DNA from: FEN-1297 sp963843605
GTDB taxonomy: Bacteria; Bacteroidota; Ignavibacteria; Ignavibacteriales; Ignavibacteriaceae
DNA length: 64,000 bases
NCBI GenBank assembly: GCA_963843605.1
Contig: CAWJLA010000008.1
Coordinates: 703,138 to 767,137 of the forward strand
Direction of reading: 5' to 3'
Notes under the pieces: model-generated
The model's database searches: none
Told to the model about the DNA's origin: nothing
Seen by the model: only the letters and a program-made list of their open reading frames with translations
Program-made: the position numbers and the translations under genes
Part shown: piece after piece, positions 1 through 9,358 of the stretch
Layout: each line of letters opens with the position of its first letter
Numbering within the stretch: position 1 is the first letter of the stretch

Positions 1-243
1 GGGTATAACCAGAATATCGGAAAATATTATTGCAGCATCCACACCTATCAGATCAACAGGCTGCATAGTTACTTCGGCGGCAAGTTCCGGTGTACGGCAC
101 ATTGTTAAAAAATCCGCTTTCTCTCTTACTGCCCTATATTCCGGTAAATACCTTCCGGCCTGCCTCATTATCCATACCGGCGTACGCTCGACATCTAATT
201 TTTTGCATGCTCTTAAAAAAAGATCGTTCTTAAATTCGGTCAA
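1..243 (-). CDS. hemE: Uroporphyrinogen decarboxylase, N-terminal part (cut by window edge)
   Basis: Reading the minus strand from a TTG at 241-243 gives 81 codons open to the window edge. The protein begins TEFKNDLFLRACKKLDVERT and continues with VWIMRQAGRYLPEYRAVR, the hallmark N-terminal active-site segment of HemE, then MCRTPELAAEVTMQP and DAAIIFSDILVIP. HemE removes four carboxyl groups from uroporphyrinogen III to make coproporphyrinogen III in the cytoplasm. A GGAG motif about seven bases before the TTG supports the start; no ATG is available nearby. It is the last visible gene of the hemX-hemA-hemC-hemD-hemE run, 82 bp after hemD, with a short dispersed repeat in the gap. The identification is firm; only the rest of the gene is missing. 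Confidence 0.93.
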   Translation of the reverse strand, partial: MTEFKNDLFLRACKKLDVERTPVWIMRQAGRYLPEYRAVREKADFLTMCRTPELAAEVTMQPVDLIGVDAAIIFSDILVIP

Positions 244-280
244 ATAATTCTCCGTTTCTATTATTTTATTCAATTCATAT

Positions 281-306
281 TGTCATCCCGAGAGGAGTCG
301 AGGGAC
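281..306 (+). repeat. 26-nt dispersed intergenic repeat, copy 1
   Basis: This 26-mer (TGTCATCCCGAG ... TCGAGGGAC) lies between hemD and hemE. An inverted relative is at 1807-1832 and a diverged direct relative at 1840-1865, so hemD is bracketed by copies. Such short intergenic repeats are common in Bacteroidota genomes. Mobility and function are unknown. Confidence 0.6.
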
Positions 307-325
307 AAACATTGTCTGCTTTCTT

Positions 326-1717
326 TTATTTATAAAACTCAATAATTGCATTTGCCAGTCCGTCTATCGTATACTCTTCCGGCATAATATTAACGCGGAC
401 ATTCTTATTTTCAATTGCTGTTTTCGTACTGGGACCTATGGCTGCTACATTTAATTTGGCAAAATATTCAACCGGATTGACGATATTCATGATAGTGAGA
501 AAATTTTCGAATGTAGACGGACTTGTAAATATAAAAACATCCGGTTTACTTATTTTTAGCTCTTCCATGCTGGGCAATATTTTTTCGGCAGACGGCAGAG
601 AAACGTTGTAGACAGGTACCGCAATTATTTTGGCGCCCAGTTGTTCAAGGCTTTCGGGCAGTTCTTCCCGGCCTATTGCGGAGCGCGGAATAAAAATAAA
701 TTTGCCGTTAAGTTCATAGTTGGATAATTCCTCAACTACCCCGGCTGCACTGAAACGCTTAGGTATAATATGAACCGGAATTTTATTTTTTTCGCAAACC
801 GCCGCAGTCTTATTACCAACGGCAACTATTTTTAATTTGTAATAATCGATTTTTATTTTAAGCTCTTCGAGTCTTTTCCTGAACATTCTAACTGCATGAG
901 CGGATGTAAAAATTACAAAATCTATCTGTCCTTTAGAAGACACAACCGCGTCAAAAGCGCTCCAGCTGTCCGGCGGCACTATATCGAGTGTCGGAAATAT
1001 TATTACGTTAGCCCCGAGCTGTCTGAAAATTTCCGATGATTCTTTTGACTGTTCTACTGTTCTGGTAATGACTATTGTTTTGCTTCTCAACGGCAGAATA
1101 TCGTCTTTATCGAACCCGTTTAATAAACCATGCAGAACAAAATCAAATATTTTTTCCCTGTCGCTTATAATGCTGTCATTTTCGAATCCGCAGTCAATCC
1201 CTCTGTACACCGCACCGTAGATGCTGCCGAGGATAAGATCGACCGCAAAGTCTTCTTCGATTTGCCTGTAGATATTTTCGCTCTTGCCGGTTTTAATTAT
1301 CCCGGCCAAAATATTTTTCAATTCCTTTTCCAGGGCAACAAGCTCGGAACAAAGCTTGTGCTCTGCTTTCAGGAATTCTTTCTGGTACATCAAGAAGAAA
1401 TCCTGGTATTTCATCATGAACATGTAAAGATGAATTACAAATGAGTGCAGAGATTCGACGCTGCTCGACTCATCCTTAATTTTCTCCCGCAGAGAGATAA
1501 TCAGCTTTTCCATTCTCTGCTGCATAATGGAAAAATAAAGATCTTCTTTCGACGGGAAATAATTGTATACGGTACCTTTGGCTATCGAAGCATGCTTAGC
1601 AACGTCTTCCATCATTACTTCATGGTAGCTGTTCCTGGAAAAAAGAGACGAGGCAGCCTCGATTATCTTTTTCCGTTTAATATTTTTCTTAGTCTCTATC
1701 TTCGATTGTGTTAACAT
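326..1717 (-). CDS. hemD: TetR-type regulator fused to uroporphyrinogen-III synthase (HemD)
   Basis: One 463-residue frame contains two families. Residues about 12-60 are a TetR helix-turn-helix (KIIEAASSLFSRNSYHEV ... IAKGTVYNYFPSKEDLYF), followed to about residue 205 by an all-helical TetR-like ligand/dimerisation region ending FVLHGLLNGF. Residues about 212-463 are a HemD fold (SKTIVITRTVEQSKESSEIF, FTSAHAVRMF, VAVGNKTAAVCE, FIPRSAIGREELPESL, IFTSPSTFENF, AAIGPSTKTAIE). HemD cyclises hydroxymethylbilane to uroporphyrinogen III. It sits between hemC and hemE, so the enzyme role is well supported. The TetR half suggests the enzyme doubles as, or is tethered to, a DNA-binding sensor; that is inference. 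The junction reads cleanly with no garbled stretch. A lost stop codon joining two genes remains possible because other indels occur nearby. Confidence 0.88.
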   Translation of the reverse strand: MLTQSKIETKKNIKRKKIIEAASSLFSRNSYHEVMMEDVAKHASIAKGTVYNYFPSKEDLYFSIMQQRMEKLIISLREKIKDESSSVESLHSFVIHLYMFMMKYQDFFLMYQKEFLKAEHKLCSELVALEKELKNILAGIIKTGKSENIYRQIEEDFAVDLILGSIYGAVYRGIDCGFENDSIISDREKIFDFVLHGLLNGFDKDDILPLRSKTIVITRTVEQSKESSEIFRQLGANVIIFPTLDIVPPDSWSAFDAVVSSKGQIDFVIFTSAHAVRMFRKRLEELKIKIDYYKLKIVAVGNKTAAVCEKNKIPVHIIPKRFSAAGVVEELSNYELNGKFIFIPRSAIGREELPESLEQLGAKIIAVPVYNVSLPSAEKILPSMEELKISKPDVFIFTSPSTFENFLTIMNIVNPVEYFAKLNVAAIGPSTKTAIENKNVRVNIMPEEYTIDGLANAIIEFYK

Positions 1718-1806
1718 TTAGCTGAAAATTACCTCATTAGTTTTAGCGGTATCGCTTATAACTATTATTGATAATAATTATATTTTTCTTTCCGCATTTT
1801 TTTGTC

Positions 1807-1893
1807 GTCCCTCGATTCGGCCCGGGATGACAAAGGCTGTGTCATGATGAGCGGAGTCGAACCATGAGCTGACCTGCCTGCCGGACAGGCGGG
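1807..1893. repeat. Intergenic repeat cluster: inverted pair of 26-mers plus a GC-rich palindrome
   Basis: Within the 199-bp gap between hemC and hemD, 1807-1832 is an inverted relative of the 281-306 repeat. 1840-1865 is a direct, diverged relative (TGTCATGATGAG ... AGTCGAACCAT). 1873-1893 is an imperfect palindrome around GCCTGCCGGACAGGC. The 1807-1832/1840-1865 pair can fold on itself. The arrangement resembles REP/BIME-type intergenic elements. No coding sequence is seen in the gap. Confidence 0.55.
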
Positions 1894-1916
1894 ATCGAAT
1901 CATGATTATAAAATTT

Positions 1917-2857
1917 CTACTTCTTTTTTGCTGCGTAAACTTCATCTAGTATTTCTTTTGCACCGGCTTTAATTAAATCCTTTGCCAGCATCTTTCCGAG
2001 TTTTTCCGGCTCCTTTTTTGTACCGCGCGCTTTTTTCCTGAACGTCAAAGTTCCGTCGAGACTTCCTACAAAGGCATCAAGATAAAGTCCGCCCGGCTTT
2101 ACTTCAGCGTAAGCCCCGATCGGAACCTGACAGCCGCCTTCCAAGGTTCTTAATAATGCCCGTTCCGACAATACGGCTTCGTAGGTTGCTTTATCATGAA
2201 TAGAACCCAGTATATCAATCAGCATTTTGTTATCGGCATTTATTTCTATACCGAGCGCACCCTGTCCTACCGCCGGTAATATTTCTTCCGAAGGAATGAC
2301 GGACGAAATATGTTTTTTTAACCTAAGTCTTTCTACACCAGCTCTGGCCAGAATTATTCCGTCCCATTTTGAACTTTGAAATTTTTTAATTCTGGTCGGT
2401 ACGTTACCCCTCAGCTCTTCAATTTTTAGGTCCGGACGAATGTGAAGAATCTGACTTCTGCGTCTTAAAGAACCGGTAGCAATAACGGCATTTTCACGAA
2501 GGGACATTATTGTCGTTCCCTTTTTTCTAGCTACAAGAACATCTTCAACGGGATGACGCTTTGATACGGCGGCAAGCATTAATCCTTCCGGTAACTGTGT
2601 CTGCAGGTCTTTTAAGCTGTGCACCGCCAGATCAATTTTTCTGCTTAGCAGCTCTTCTTCCAGTTCTTTGGTGAATAAACTCTTATCGCCTATTTTAGAA
2701 AGAGCGACATTTAAAATTTTATCGCCTTTTGTATGTATTATTTTTATTTCGACGGCGACGTTTTTATTATTCTTTTCAATTTCTTTTTTTATATAATTCG
2801 ACTGCCATAAGTGCCAGCGTCGCTGCCCCGCGAACCTATAATTATTTTTGTTTTCAA
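1917..2857 (-). CDS. hemC: Hydroxymethylbilane synthase (porphobilinogen deaminase), two frameshifts near the N-terminus
   Basis: HemC polymerises four porphobilinogens into hydroxymethylbilane using a dipyrromethane cofactor on a conserved cysteine. The intact body from 2624 shows HSLKDLQTQLPEGL, ATGSLRRRSQILHIRPDL, EELRGNVPTRIKKF, GQGALGIE and the cofactor cysteine in LLRTLEGGCQVPIGAYA. Upstream, the start TTG at 2855-2857 (after GGAAG) gives KTKIIIGSRGS. One extra base at about 2818 must then be skipped to read TLALMAVELYKK, and another in an A7 run at about 2786 to read EIEKNNKNVAVEIKIIHTK. With both corrected the protein is about 312 residues, the normal size. The homopolymer position and the same problem in adjacent hemA suggest assembly errors rather than gene death. 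It follows hemA by one base. Confidence 0.88.
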
Positions 2858-2858
2858 T

Positions 2859-4152
2859 TTACTCTTCCTTTTCGCCGTTTTTATCCAAGCCGAACAATTC
2901 CCGTGATGACGCTCACCTGCATCGCAGTATCGTTAGAGTCCGGGTTCCGACTCGGTAATATTTTTCAATTTCAACCGTCGGGTGATGAAGTATTTTATTG
3001 ATAATTCGCTTGGTTACAATTTCTAGTTTTTCCTGATCGTCCTGCGGAGAATCTGTTCTTATTTTTATCAACTTCTTCGGCCCGTATTGTTTCAAAATAG
3101 TCCCGTAGGGATTTTAATGGTCGGACCGGCTTCAAGCGCATTGAACCAGTCTGAAAAACGAATTTAATTCCTCGTCGATGATCTTCTCAACTTTCGGTAT
3201 CTCTTCTTTTCTTTTGACAAGATTTTGCTGAACGATAATATTCAGAGAATCTATATCGTTATAAAACACATAATCAATGTCCTTAATGCTTCGGGATCGA
3301 TATCTCTGGGATATTGCGATATCCATCAAACACGCATTGAATTATAATTTCTCTTCTTCATCGACGTCTTGACATCTCCATTTATTGATATAAGGTTGTC
3401 CGCGCTTGTCGCGCTCAAAACGATATCGTATTCGTGCAGGTAATCTTTAAAATTTGGAAAGGAATTATTTTCGCCTTAAGCTTTTCGGCGAGTTTTTCGG
3501 CTTTCTCAATGGTGCGGTTGGTTATGGCAAGGCGTCCGATTCCGCGTTCCTTAAGATGCTTCGCCGCTATCTCGCCTGTTTCGCCCGCGCCGATAACAAG
3601 CGCCGCTTTCTTGCTGAGGTTCGAGAAAATCTTTTCTATAAGCTGAACCGCCGCATAGCTCACTGTAACTGCGCCTTCGCTTATTTCGGTTTCGGTAATA
3701 GCTCTTTTGCCGGCGCGAATTGCGAGTATCGAAGATTCTTTTCATTAAAAATCCCGAAAAGTGAGAGTCTTCGGCTAATTGAAATGAATCCTTTACTTGT
3801 TTGAAAATCTGGTTGTCCCCGATGAGAAGAGATTCAATCCCGGCAAGCTACACTGAATAAATGCTTTAACGCAGTTCTTTCCTGAAATGATTGAAAATGT
3901 TCGGAGTTTGAAACCGGACACCGATTTATGTTCAATTAAATATTTTTGAATATCTGCTACCGTGGTTTCTGGATCAACCGGTATACCGTAGATTTCGGTA
4001 CGGTTGCATGTTGATACTACCAAACCTTCGGTGAAAAACTTATCCTTGGCTTTTTGAGCAAACGAGGCAATTTCGTCCTGGGTAAGATACAAAGCTTCTC
4101 TAAGTTCTACAGAAGCAGTTTTATGATTTATTGAAACAGCTAATAAGTTCAT
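2859..4152 (-). CDS. hemA: Glutamyl-tRNA reductase, broken by about ten frameshifts
   Basis: HemA reduces glutamyl-tRNA to glutamate-1-semialdehyde, the first step of C5 heme synthesis. Order and content are conserved but spread over frames. From 4152: LLAVSINHKTASVELREAL and VVSTCNRTEIYGIP, with the catalytic cysteine. Then EHFQSFQERTALKHLFSVA, GIESLLIGDNQIFKQVK, RIFDT, AIRAGKRAITETEISEGAV, SYAAVQLIEKIFSNL, the NADPH site VIGAGETGEIAAKHL, TNRTIEKAEKLAEKL, KDIDYVFYNDIDSLN and TKRIINKILHHPTVE. The C-terminus, TAMQVSVITGIVRL, ends at a TAA at 2859. Visible shifts lie near 3909, 3846, 3727, 3456, 3330, 3310, 3293, 3157, 3106 and 3075, with more before the end. Corrected length is near 430 residues, as expected. 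It starts 6 bp after hemX. Because the pathway is otherwise intact, I favour a low-quality assembly patch over a true pseudogene. Confidence 0.85.
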
Positions 4153-4158
4153 AATATC

Positions 4159-4983
4159 TCAATAAAATGAATGAAAGCTTCTGGCCATGAAATTAGAAAT
4201 AATCGTCGACATAATAGCCAGTAAAAATCCAATTATCGAGAGAATAATCACCTTCTTTCCCTGAAGTTTCCCCAGGATTTTGCTTGAAATACCTATTCCG
4301 TATAATATCCAGACTAATGATGTACCTATTAACTTCGGATCTGCATACGAAAACTTCGGAAAAGCTTTCGGCAGCCAGATTATCCCGATAATTATGGCGA
4401 AAGTAAGTAAGACAAAACCGATAATAGCAGAAGAAAAACTTAGTCTTTCTAAAACATCCAGGCTAGGCAGCCGTTCAAACAGCAAACCGAATTTATTGAG
4501 TTTTATGTCTTTATATAATATTAGATACAGAAAACCGTATACTGCGGATATTGTTATTGCGGAATAACCTAACAAGGCACTGAATACATGAATTCCCAGA
4601 AGATGATTTCTCAATACTTCCTTTACCACAGTTAGGTCTTGAATATATAATGTGGAAATAATCTGGAAGACTATGGAAATTACAATGATAAACGGCCCTG
4701 TTCCTCTTATATCGGTAACAAGTTCAAGAATATAATAAGAGAAGCTGACTGCGAAAGCCAGAACCGTAAAGATTTCAAAAACATTTGTTATCGGAGGATG
4801 ATCGAACAGAATGGTTCTTAATAATAAATAAAAGAAATGAAACAACAAGGTTAAAAAGAGAAATAACCTCTTGGAGTTTGCAAATTTTTTACCTCCTTTC
4901 ATAAAATCATGAAAGTAGAATCCGAATGTTATCAAGTACATAAACGGAAGCAAAAAATTAGAGAAATCTATTACAGCCTTCAT
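4159..4983 (-). CDS. hemX: HemX/CcsA-type cytochrome c assembly membrane protein
   Basis: This 274-residue protein has about eight hydrophobic segments and matches the CcsA/HemX family in layout. An N-terminal trio of helices is followed by HLLGIHVFSALLGYSAITIS, whose histidine lies in the position used for heme handling in CcsA-like proteins, then FGLLFERLPSLDVLERLSF. The segment GIIWLPKAFP resembles a degraded WWD-like loop. HemX proteins sit next to hemA in many bacteria and are reported to modulate HemA level; CcsA proteins attach heme to cytochrome c. Which role applies cannot be told from sequence alone. It is the first gene of the hem operon, with AAGG about nine bases before the ATG and a Bacteroidota-type promoter at 5012-5043. 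Confidence 0.8.
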   Translation of the reverse strand: MKAVIDFSNFLLPFMYLITFGFYFHDFMKGGKKFANSKRLFLFLTLLFHFFYLLLRTILFDHPPITNVFEIFTVLAFAVSFSYYILELVTDIRGTGPFIIVISIVFQIISTLYIQDLTVVKEVLRNHLLGIHVFSALLGYSAITISAVYGFLYLILYKDIKLNKFGLLFERLPSLDVLERLSFSSAIIGFVLLTFAIIIGIIWLPKAFPKFSYADPKLIGTSLVWILYGIGISSKILGKLQGKKVIILSIIGFLLAIMSTIISNFMARSFHSFY

Positions 4984-5011
4984 ATTTTTTTACCTTAACT
5001 GACTTGCCGGT

Positions 5012-5043
5012 ACAAAACTAAATAATTATTTTACATAAAGCAA
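5012..5043 (-). promoter_or_regulatory. Predicted hem operon promoter (Bacteroidota type)
   Basis: On the minus strand, GTTG (5040-5043) is followed by 20 nt and then TAGTTTTG (5012-5019), matching the -33 TTG and -7 TAnnTTTG pattern. Transcription would begin roughly 25 bases before the hemX start codon. It is a pattern match only. Confidence 0.55.
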
Positions 5044-5171
5044 CAGATTTTTGACCTCCCGGTCATTTATTTAAAATTGAGATTCATCTTATCTATAAGT
5101 TACTATTTCCATCCAGTAACTTTTAATCAGGTTTTCATCTATTTTTTTTTTATTTACCATAATTACTCCGT

Positions 5172-6476
5172 TTATTCTAAGATTTTTTTAATCAGTCTAG
5201 GCTTCTTAACCTTGTTCTTTCCGAATGTTAGTGTATTATAAAATAATTCCTTAATATTCTCAACTTTTGATTGTGACGAGGAATGTAATTCGGCAATTAC
5301 CTGTCCTTTTTTAACATAATCACCAATCTTGATGTTAAAAATAATGCCGGCTTTCGGATCTATTTTATCTTCTTTTGTTTTACGGCCGGCTCCGAGTTCC
5401 AGAGCGCACATACCCAGTGTATAGTTATTTACTTCTGTTAAATAACCTGATTCTTTAGATCTGATTTTTTCAATTACACGGGCTTTCGGATATTTTTCGG
5501 GATTCTCAATAAATTTTAATTCGCCGCCCTGAGCTGCAACAATTTCCACAAACTTTTCGTAAGCTTTGCCGTTTTTAATTAAAGAACGGGATATTTCGGC
5601 ACCCTCTTTTATAGATGATGCCTTGCCGCCCAGGTAAATCATAGCGCCGGAAAGCTGAATACTCAGGTCGAATAAATCTCCTTTAACTTCGCCCTGCAGG
5701 GTTTTTATCGACTCATATATTTCAAGCCAGTTGCCGATATACTTACCCAAAGGCTGATTCATATCCGTAATCATTGCAATTACTTTTTTATCGAATGCTT
5801 TTGCGGTATTAATTAATGATTGTGCTAAGCTGACGGAATCTTTCATTGATTTCATAAAAGCTCCGCTGCCTGTTTTTACATCAAGAACAAGACCGTCAAT
5901 CCCTTCTGCAAGTTTCTTACTCATTATACTGGCCGTAATAAACGGGATAGATTCAACGGTTGCCGTAACATCTCTTAAAGAATAAATTAATTTATCGGCA
6001 GGAGCAATTTCTTTAGTCTGTCCGATCAGTACCGCTCCGGTTTTCTTCAAAACAGATTTATATTCCTTTAATGACAGATTGGTTCTGAAGCCTGGAATAG
6101 ATTCCAGTTTATCCAGTGTTCCGCCTGTGTGCCCAAGTCCGCGGCCTGATATCATCGGCACATTAACGCCGGCTGCGGCGGCAATAGGAGCTAATATTAG
6201 TGAGGTCTTATCGCCTACACCTCCGGTTGAATGCTTATCTATCTTTGCGCCTTTTATTTTATCCAGATTTAAGACCTTACCGCTGTACAGCATTTCTTTT
6301 GTCAGGGATGAGGTCTCATCTTTATTAAGTCCCATTATGAAAGCACTCATCAAGAATGCGGCGAATTGATAATCAGGAATTTTCCCTTTTGTATATGACG
6401 TAATGAGATAATTTATTTCGTCCGGAGACAGTGTATTTCCGTTTCGTTTTTTTCTAATTAGTTCTACTGTATTCAT
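5172..6476 (-). CDS. deoA: Thymidine/pyrimidine-nucleoside phosphorylase
   Basis: The 434-residue protein reversibly phosphorolyses pyrimidine nucleosides to base plus (deoxy)ribose-1-phosphate for salvage and catabolism. Family signatures are clear: KHSTGGVGDKTSLILAP (phosphate and nucleoside binding), SGRGLGHTGGTLDKLESIPG, YSLRDVTATVESIPFITASI and DVKTGSGAFM. A C-terminal alpha/beta domain includes GIIFNIKIGDYVKKGQVIAEL, a barrel-sandwich-like segment. The length is typical. The sequence alone does not separate thymidine-specific DeoA from broader Pdp enzymes. It is monocistronic on the minus strand, divergent from aspS; I see no strong promoter match upstream. Confidence 0.93.
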   Translation of the reverse strand: MNTVELIRKKRNGNTLSPDEINYLITSYTKGKIPDYQFAAFLMSAFIMGLNKDETSSLTKEMLYSGKVLNLDKIKGAKIDKHSTGGVGDKTSLILAPIAAAAGVNVPMISGRGLGHTGGTLDKLESIPGFRTNLSLKEYKSVLKKTGAVLIGQTKEIAPADKLIYSLRDVTATVESIPFITASIMSKKLAEGIDGLVLDVKTGSGAFMKSMKDSVSLAQSLINTAKAFDKKVIAMITDMNQPLGKYIGNWLEIYESIKTLQGEVKGDLFDLSIQLSGAMIYLGGKASSIKEGAEISRSLIKNGKAYEKFVEIVAAQGGELKFIENPEKYPKARVIEKIRSKESGYLTEVNNYTLGMCALELGAGRKTKEDKIDPKAGIIFNIKIGDYVKKGQVIAELHSSSQSKVENIKELFYNTLTFGKNKVKKPRLIKKILE

Positions 6477-6806
6477 AATGATATTATATTAAAAGATTTG
6501 GTATAATGATTTTAATTACTGAACATTTAAAATAAAAATTTAATTGATCAATAACGAAAATTTCTTAAATCTAAAATTTTGTTATCACTATTTTTATTTC
6601 CGTCTTCTTCGGCAGGAATGTGTAAAATTTATGTCTGGTTTTTCAACATCCGTCAATCAGCAGGCCAATGAGGTAAAAAATCTGTCCGAGCGAAATAAAT
6701 TATACATTCGGAACCGGCATGCAGTCAACCGCTCGTTTCGACAAGTTCAACGACCGGCTGTGATCAAATAACCCGAAACAATCCACCGCATACTGTATAA
6801 TTTTTA
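6477..6806. other. Intergenic region between deoA and aspS
   Basis: No convincing gene. The 75-codon plus-strand frame at 6544-6771 has no family signature and no good ribosome site. A short stretch near 6729-6755 (GCTCGTTTCGACAAGTTCAA) resembles another common Bacteroidota intergenic repeat and is probably a decayed copy. Confidence 0.4.
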
Positions 6807-6838
6807 TTTGTTTCACCTTATTATTATAATTATTTTTG
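6807..6838 (+). promoter_or_regulatory. Predicted aspS promoter (Bacteroidota type)
   Basis: TTTG (6807-6810), 20 nt spacer, TATTTTTG (6831-6838). This matches TTTG/TAnnTTTG and gives a leader of about 33 nt before the aspS ATG. Confidence 0.6.
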
Positions 6839-6876
6839 TAGCCTATTATATTAGATAAGGAGTCTGAAAAGAAAAG

Positions 6877-8656
6877 ATGCAATTCAAAACCAGAACACAT
6901 ACATGCGGTGAACTCAGGGAAAAAAATATAGGTGAAAGTGTTATATTAAACGGATGGGTTGATACACGCCGGGATCTTGGCGGACTAATATTCGTAGATT
7001 TAAGGGATAGGTACGGAATTACTCAAGTTGTTTTTGAACCGACTTTTGATAAAGATTCGCATGAGAAAGCGGCAGTATTAAGAAACGAGTTTGTCATATC
7101 TATTGAAGGAAAGGTAAGGAAGCGACCGGTAGGAACCGAAAACCCGGCCATACCTACCGGTCAGGTAGATATAATGGTAAACAAAATAATCATCCTTAAT
7201 GAAGCCAAAACCCCTCCTTTTCCAATTAAAAATGATATTGATACCAGTGAAGACATTAGATTAAAATACAGGTACCTTGACTTGCGGCGTCCGGCTTTTC
7301 AGAAGGAATTTATTAATGCGGCATACAATGTACCAGATAGTAAGAAAATATTTTGACGAAAATTCATTCGTTGAAGTAGAAACTCCGGTTCTTATGAAAA
7401 GTACACCCGAAGGTGCAAGGGATTATTTAGTTCCCAGCAGATTGCATAAAGGTAAATTCTATGCTCTGCCGCAATCGCCGCAGCAGTATAAACAGCTGCT
7501 TATGGTTTCGGGACTCGACAGATATTTCCAGATAGTTAAGTGTTTCAGGGATGAAGATCTCAGAGCAGACAGACAGCCTGAATTTACACAGATTGACGTT
7601 GAAATGTCTTTTATCGATCAGGAAAATATATTCGGTATTGTAGAAGGTTTAATGAAAATACTTTTCAAAGAAGTATGGAACCGTGAGATCAACATGCCCA
7701 TCCCCAGATTGACGTTCGATGAAGCTGTTGAAAAATACGGAAGCGATAAACCGGATTTGAGATTTGAACTTGAAATGACAACATTGAATTCTGTTTTTGA
7801 AAATACAACCTTTAAGGTATTCCAGGATCATATAAAAAATAAAGGAATTATTACCGGACTTTTGGCTCCCGGATGCGGAGAATACACCAGGAACCAGCTT
7901 GACGTGCTTACGGATTTTGTAAAAAAACAAGGTGCCGGCGGCTTGATCTGGATGAGGGTAAAAGAATCCGGTTCCGGTGTTGAACTGGAAGCGCCGATTG
8001 CAAAATTTTTATCCGAAGAAGAAAAATCGAATTTAGTTAGTGCATTAAAAGCCAAAGCCGGAGATCTTATATTTATATTAACCGGTCCAAAATTCAAAGT
8101 ACTTTCAATTATGGGATCACTCAGGCTTGAGATGGCTAGAAGGTTAAACTTAATACAGCCCGAATCCGAACCCAAACTGTTATGGGTTACCGATTTCCCC
8201 TTATTCGAGTGGGACGAGCAAACCAAACGTTACTATGCCATGCATCATCCGTTTACATCCCCTAAGCTAGAGGACGTGGAATTTATGGAAAGCGACCCGG
8301 GCAAAGTTAGAGCCAGGGCTTACGATCTTGTATTAAACGGCAGTGAAATTGCCGGAGGAAGCATTAGAATACATAATGCGGATTTACAGGCTAAAATGTT
8401 TAAAGCCCTGGGCATATCGGAAGAAGAAGCCGAGCAGAAATTTGGTTTCTTGATGAACGCTTTTCAATACGGTGCACCGCCTCACGGCGGCATTGCTTTC
8501 GGCTTTGACAGAATGGCGATGATATTTGCTGGTGAAAATTCTATTCGCGACGTTATCGCATTTCCTAAAACAGCTTCCGCCGTTTCCTTGATGGACGACG
8601 CTCCTTCAAATGTTGGCGAAGAGCAATTAAAGGAATTGCATATAAAAATAAGATAA
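6877..8656 (+). CDS. aspS: Aspartyl-tRNA synthetase, one frameshift near 7320
   Basis: A class II synthetase charging tRNA-Asp (or Asp and Asn). The N-terminal OB-fold (HTCGELREKNIGESVILNGW, RRDLGGLIFVDLRDRYGITQ) runs to YRYLDLRRPAFQKEFIN. One extra base near 7318-7322 moves the frame, and the protein continues RHTMYQIVRKYFDENSF, VETPVLMKSTPEGARDYLVP (motif 1/flipping region) and FQIVKCFRDEDLRADRQPEF (motif 2). The bacterial GAD insertion follows, then GIAFGFDRMAMIFAG with IRDVIAFPK (motif 3). Corrected length is about 592 residues, normal for bacterial AspRS. Because the gene is essential, the frameshift is most simply a sequencing or assembly indel. AGGAG lies upstream of the ATG, with a second purine-rich stretch immediately before it. 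Confidence 0.92.
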
Positions 8657-8663
8657 TTTCAAC

Positions 8664-8710
8664 AAGGGGCAATTCTAATTTATTAAATAATTAAGAATAT
8701 CCCCTTTTTT
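8664..8710 (+). terminator. Intrinsic terminator after aspS
   Basis: AAGGGG (8664-8669) pairs with CCCCTT (8701-8706). ATTCTAATT pairs imperfectly with AATTAAGAAT inside the stem, and a T-run follows to 8710. It lies 8 bp after the aspS stop. Confidence 0.7.
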
Positions 8711-9358
8711 ATTATTTTAAAAATCCATTAAAATATTTCCGCAAAAACAACAAAAATATTTTGAGCCTTTCTTTATTTTATTAACCCAATAATTCTTGTT
8801 CACTTGCCTAATCCTAACCAAAAGTTGTCCATTAACCATTTTGAATAATGATATCTATACAAACTTCAAATAATTATATAAAATTGCGTTTTGAATTACC
8901 GGTAATATTTTCATTTCCTTATATATTATTATGAACTCCGGCAAAAATAATACTGCAAGCCGTTCCCTTCAGCTGAAAAATATACTTCTTTTACCTATTC
9001 AAATTAGTATTTAAGGTTTTAATCACCGGGTTTTAAGTAATTATTACAGGCAAGATTTACCGTTTTACATATGTTGAAAATGTTGAAGTACCAATTTTTT
9101 ACCCATTTGGATTATATTAATACTTTGGCACAATCTTTACTGATGATTAACCTGCAAAACAAAATTTTGAAGATGTTAAACAAAGAAAAAAATATTTCGA
9201 ATATAATAATGAGCAAAGTAATAGTTACCGCAGAGGTAAAAATTACACGTAAGTTTTGTTTTGATTTATTAAAGAGTTCTAAAATATCGGTATCAATTAA
9301 TTCTGACTTAGGTTCGGTAAAATTAAATAAGAGCATTAAGTAAAAAGAGGATAGAAAA
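8711..9358. other. AT-rich region upstream of the pilin genes
   Basis: About 650 bp without a supported gene. The 90-codon frame 9071-9343 has a weak start context and low-complexity Lys/Ile content, and I do not accept it. TTGGCAC at 9125-9131, six bases before TTAC, is a near match to a sigma-54 -24/-12 promoter. That would fit the NtrC-type regulator at 25.2-26.5 kb, but the -12 element has a mismatch and the leader would be about 215 nt. Confidence 0.3.

Noticed and set aside
5095..5160. Possible 20-25 codon peptide between deoA and hemX (minus strand, ATG at 5160 after GGAG)
   Set aside because: An A10 run puts it out of frame after eight codons; it is only open if one base is removed, and nothing supports the product.
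6544..6771. Plus-strand 75-codon frame before aspS
   Set aside because: No ATG with a ribosome site, overlaps a repeat-like stretch and shows no recognisable domain.
9071..9343. Plus-strand 90-codon frame upstream of the pilin genes
   Set aside because: Lys/Ile-rich low-complexity product, no ribosome site, no family signature.
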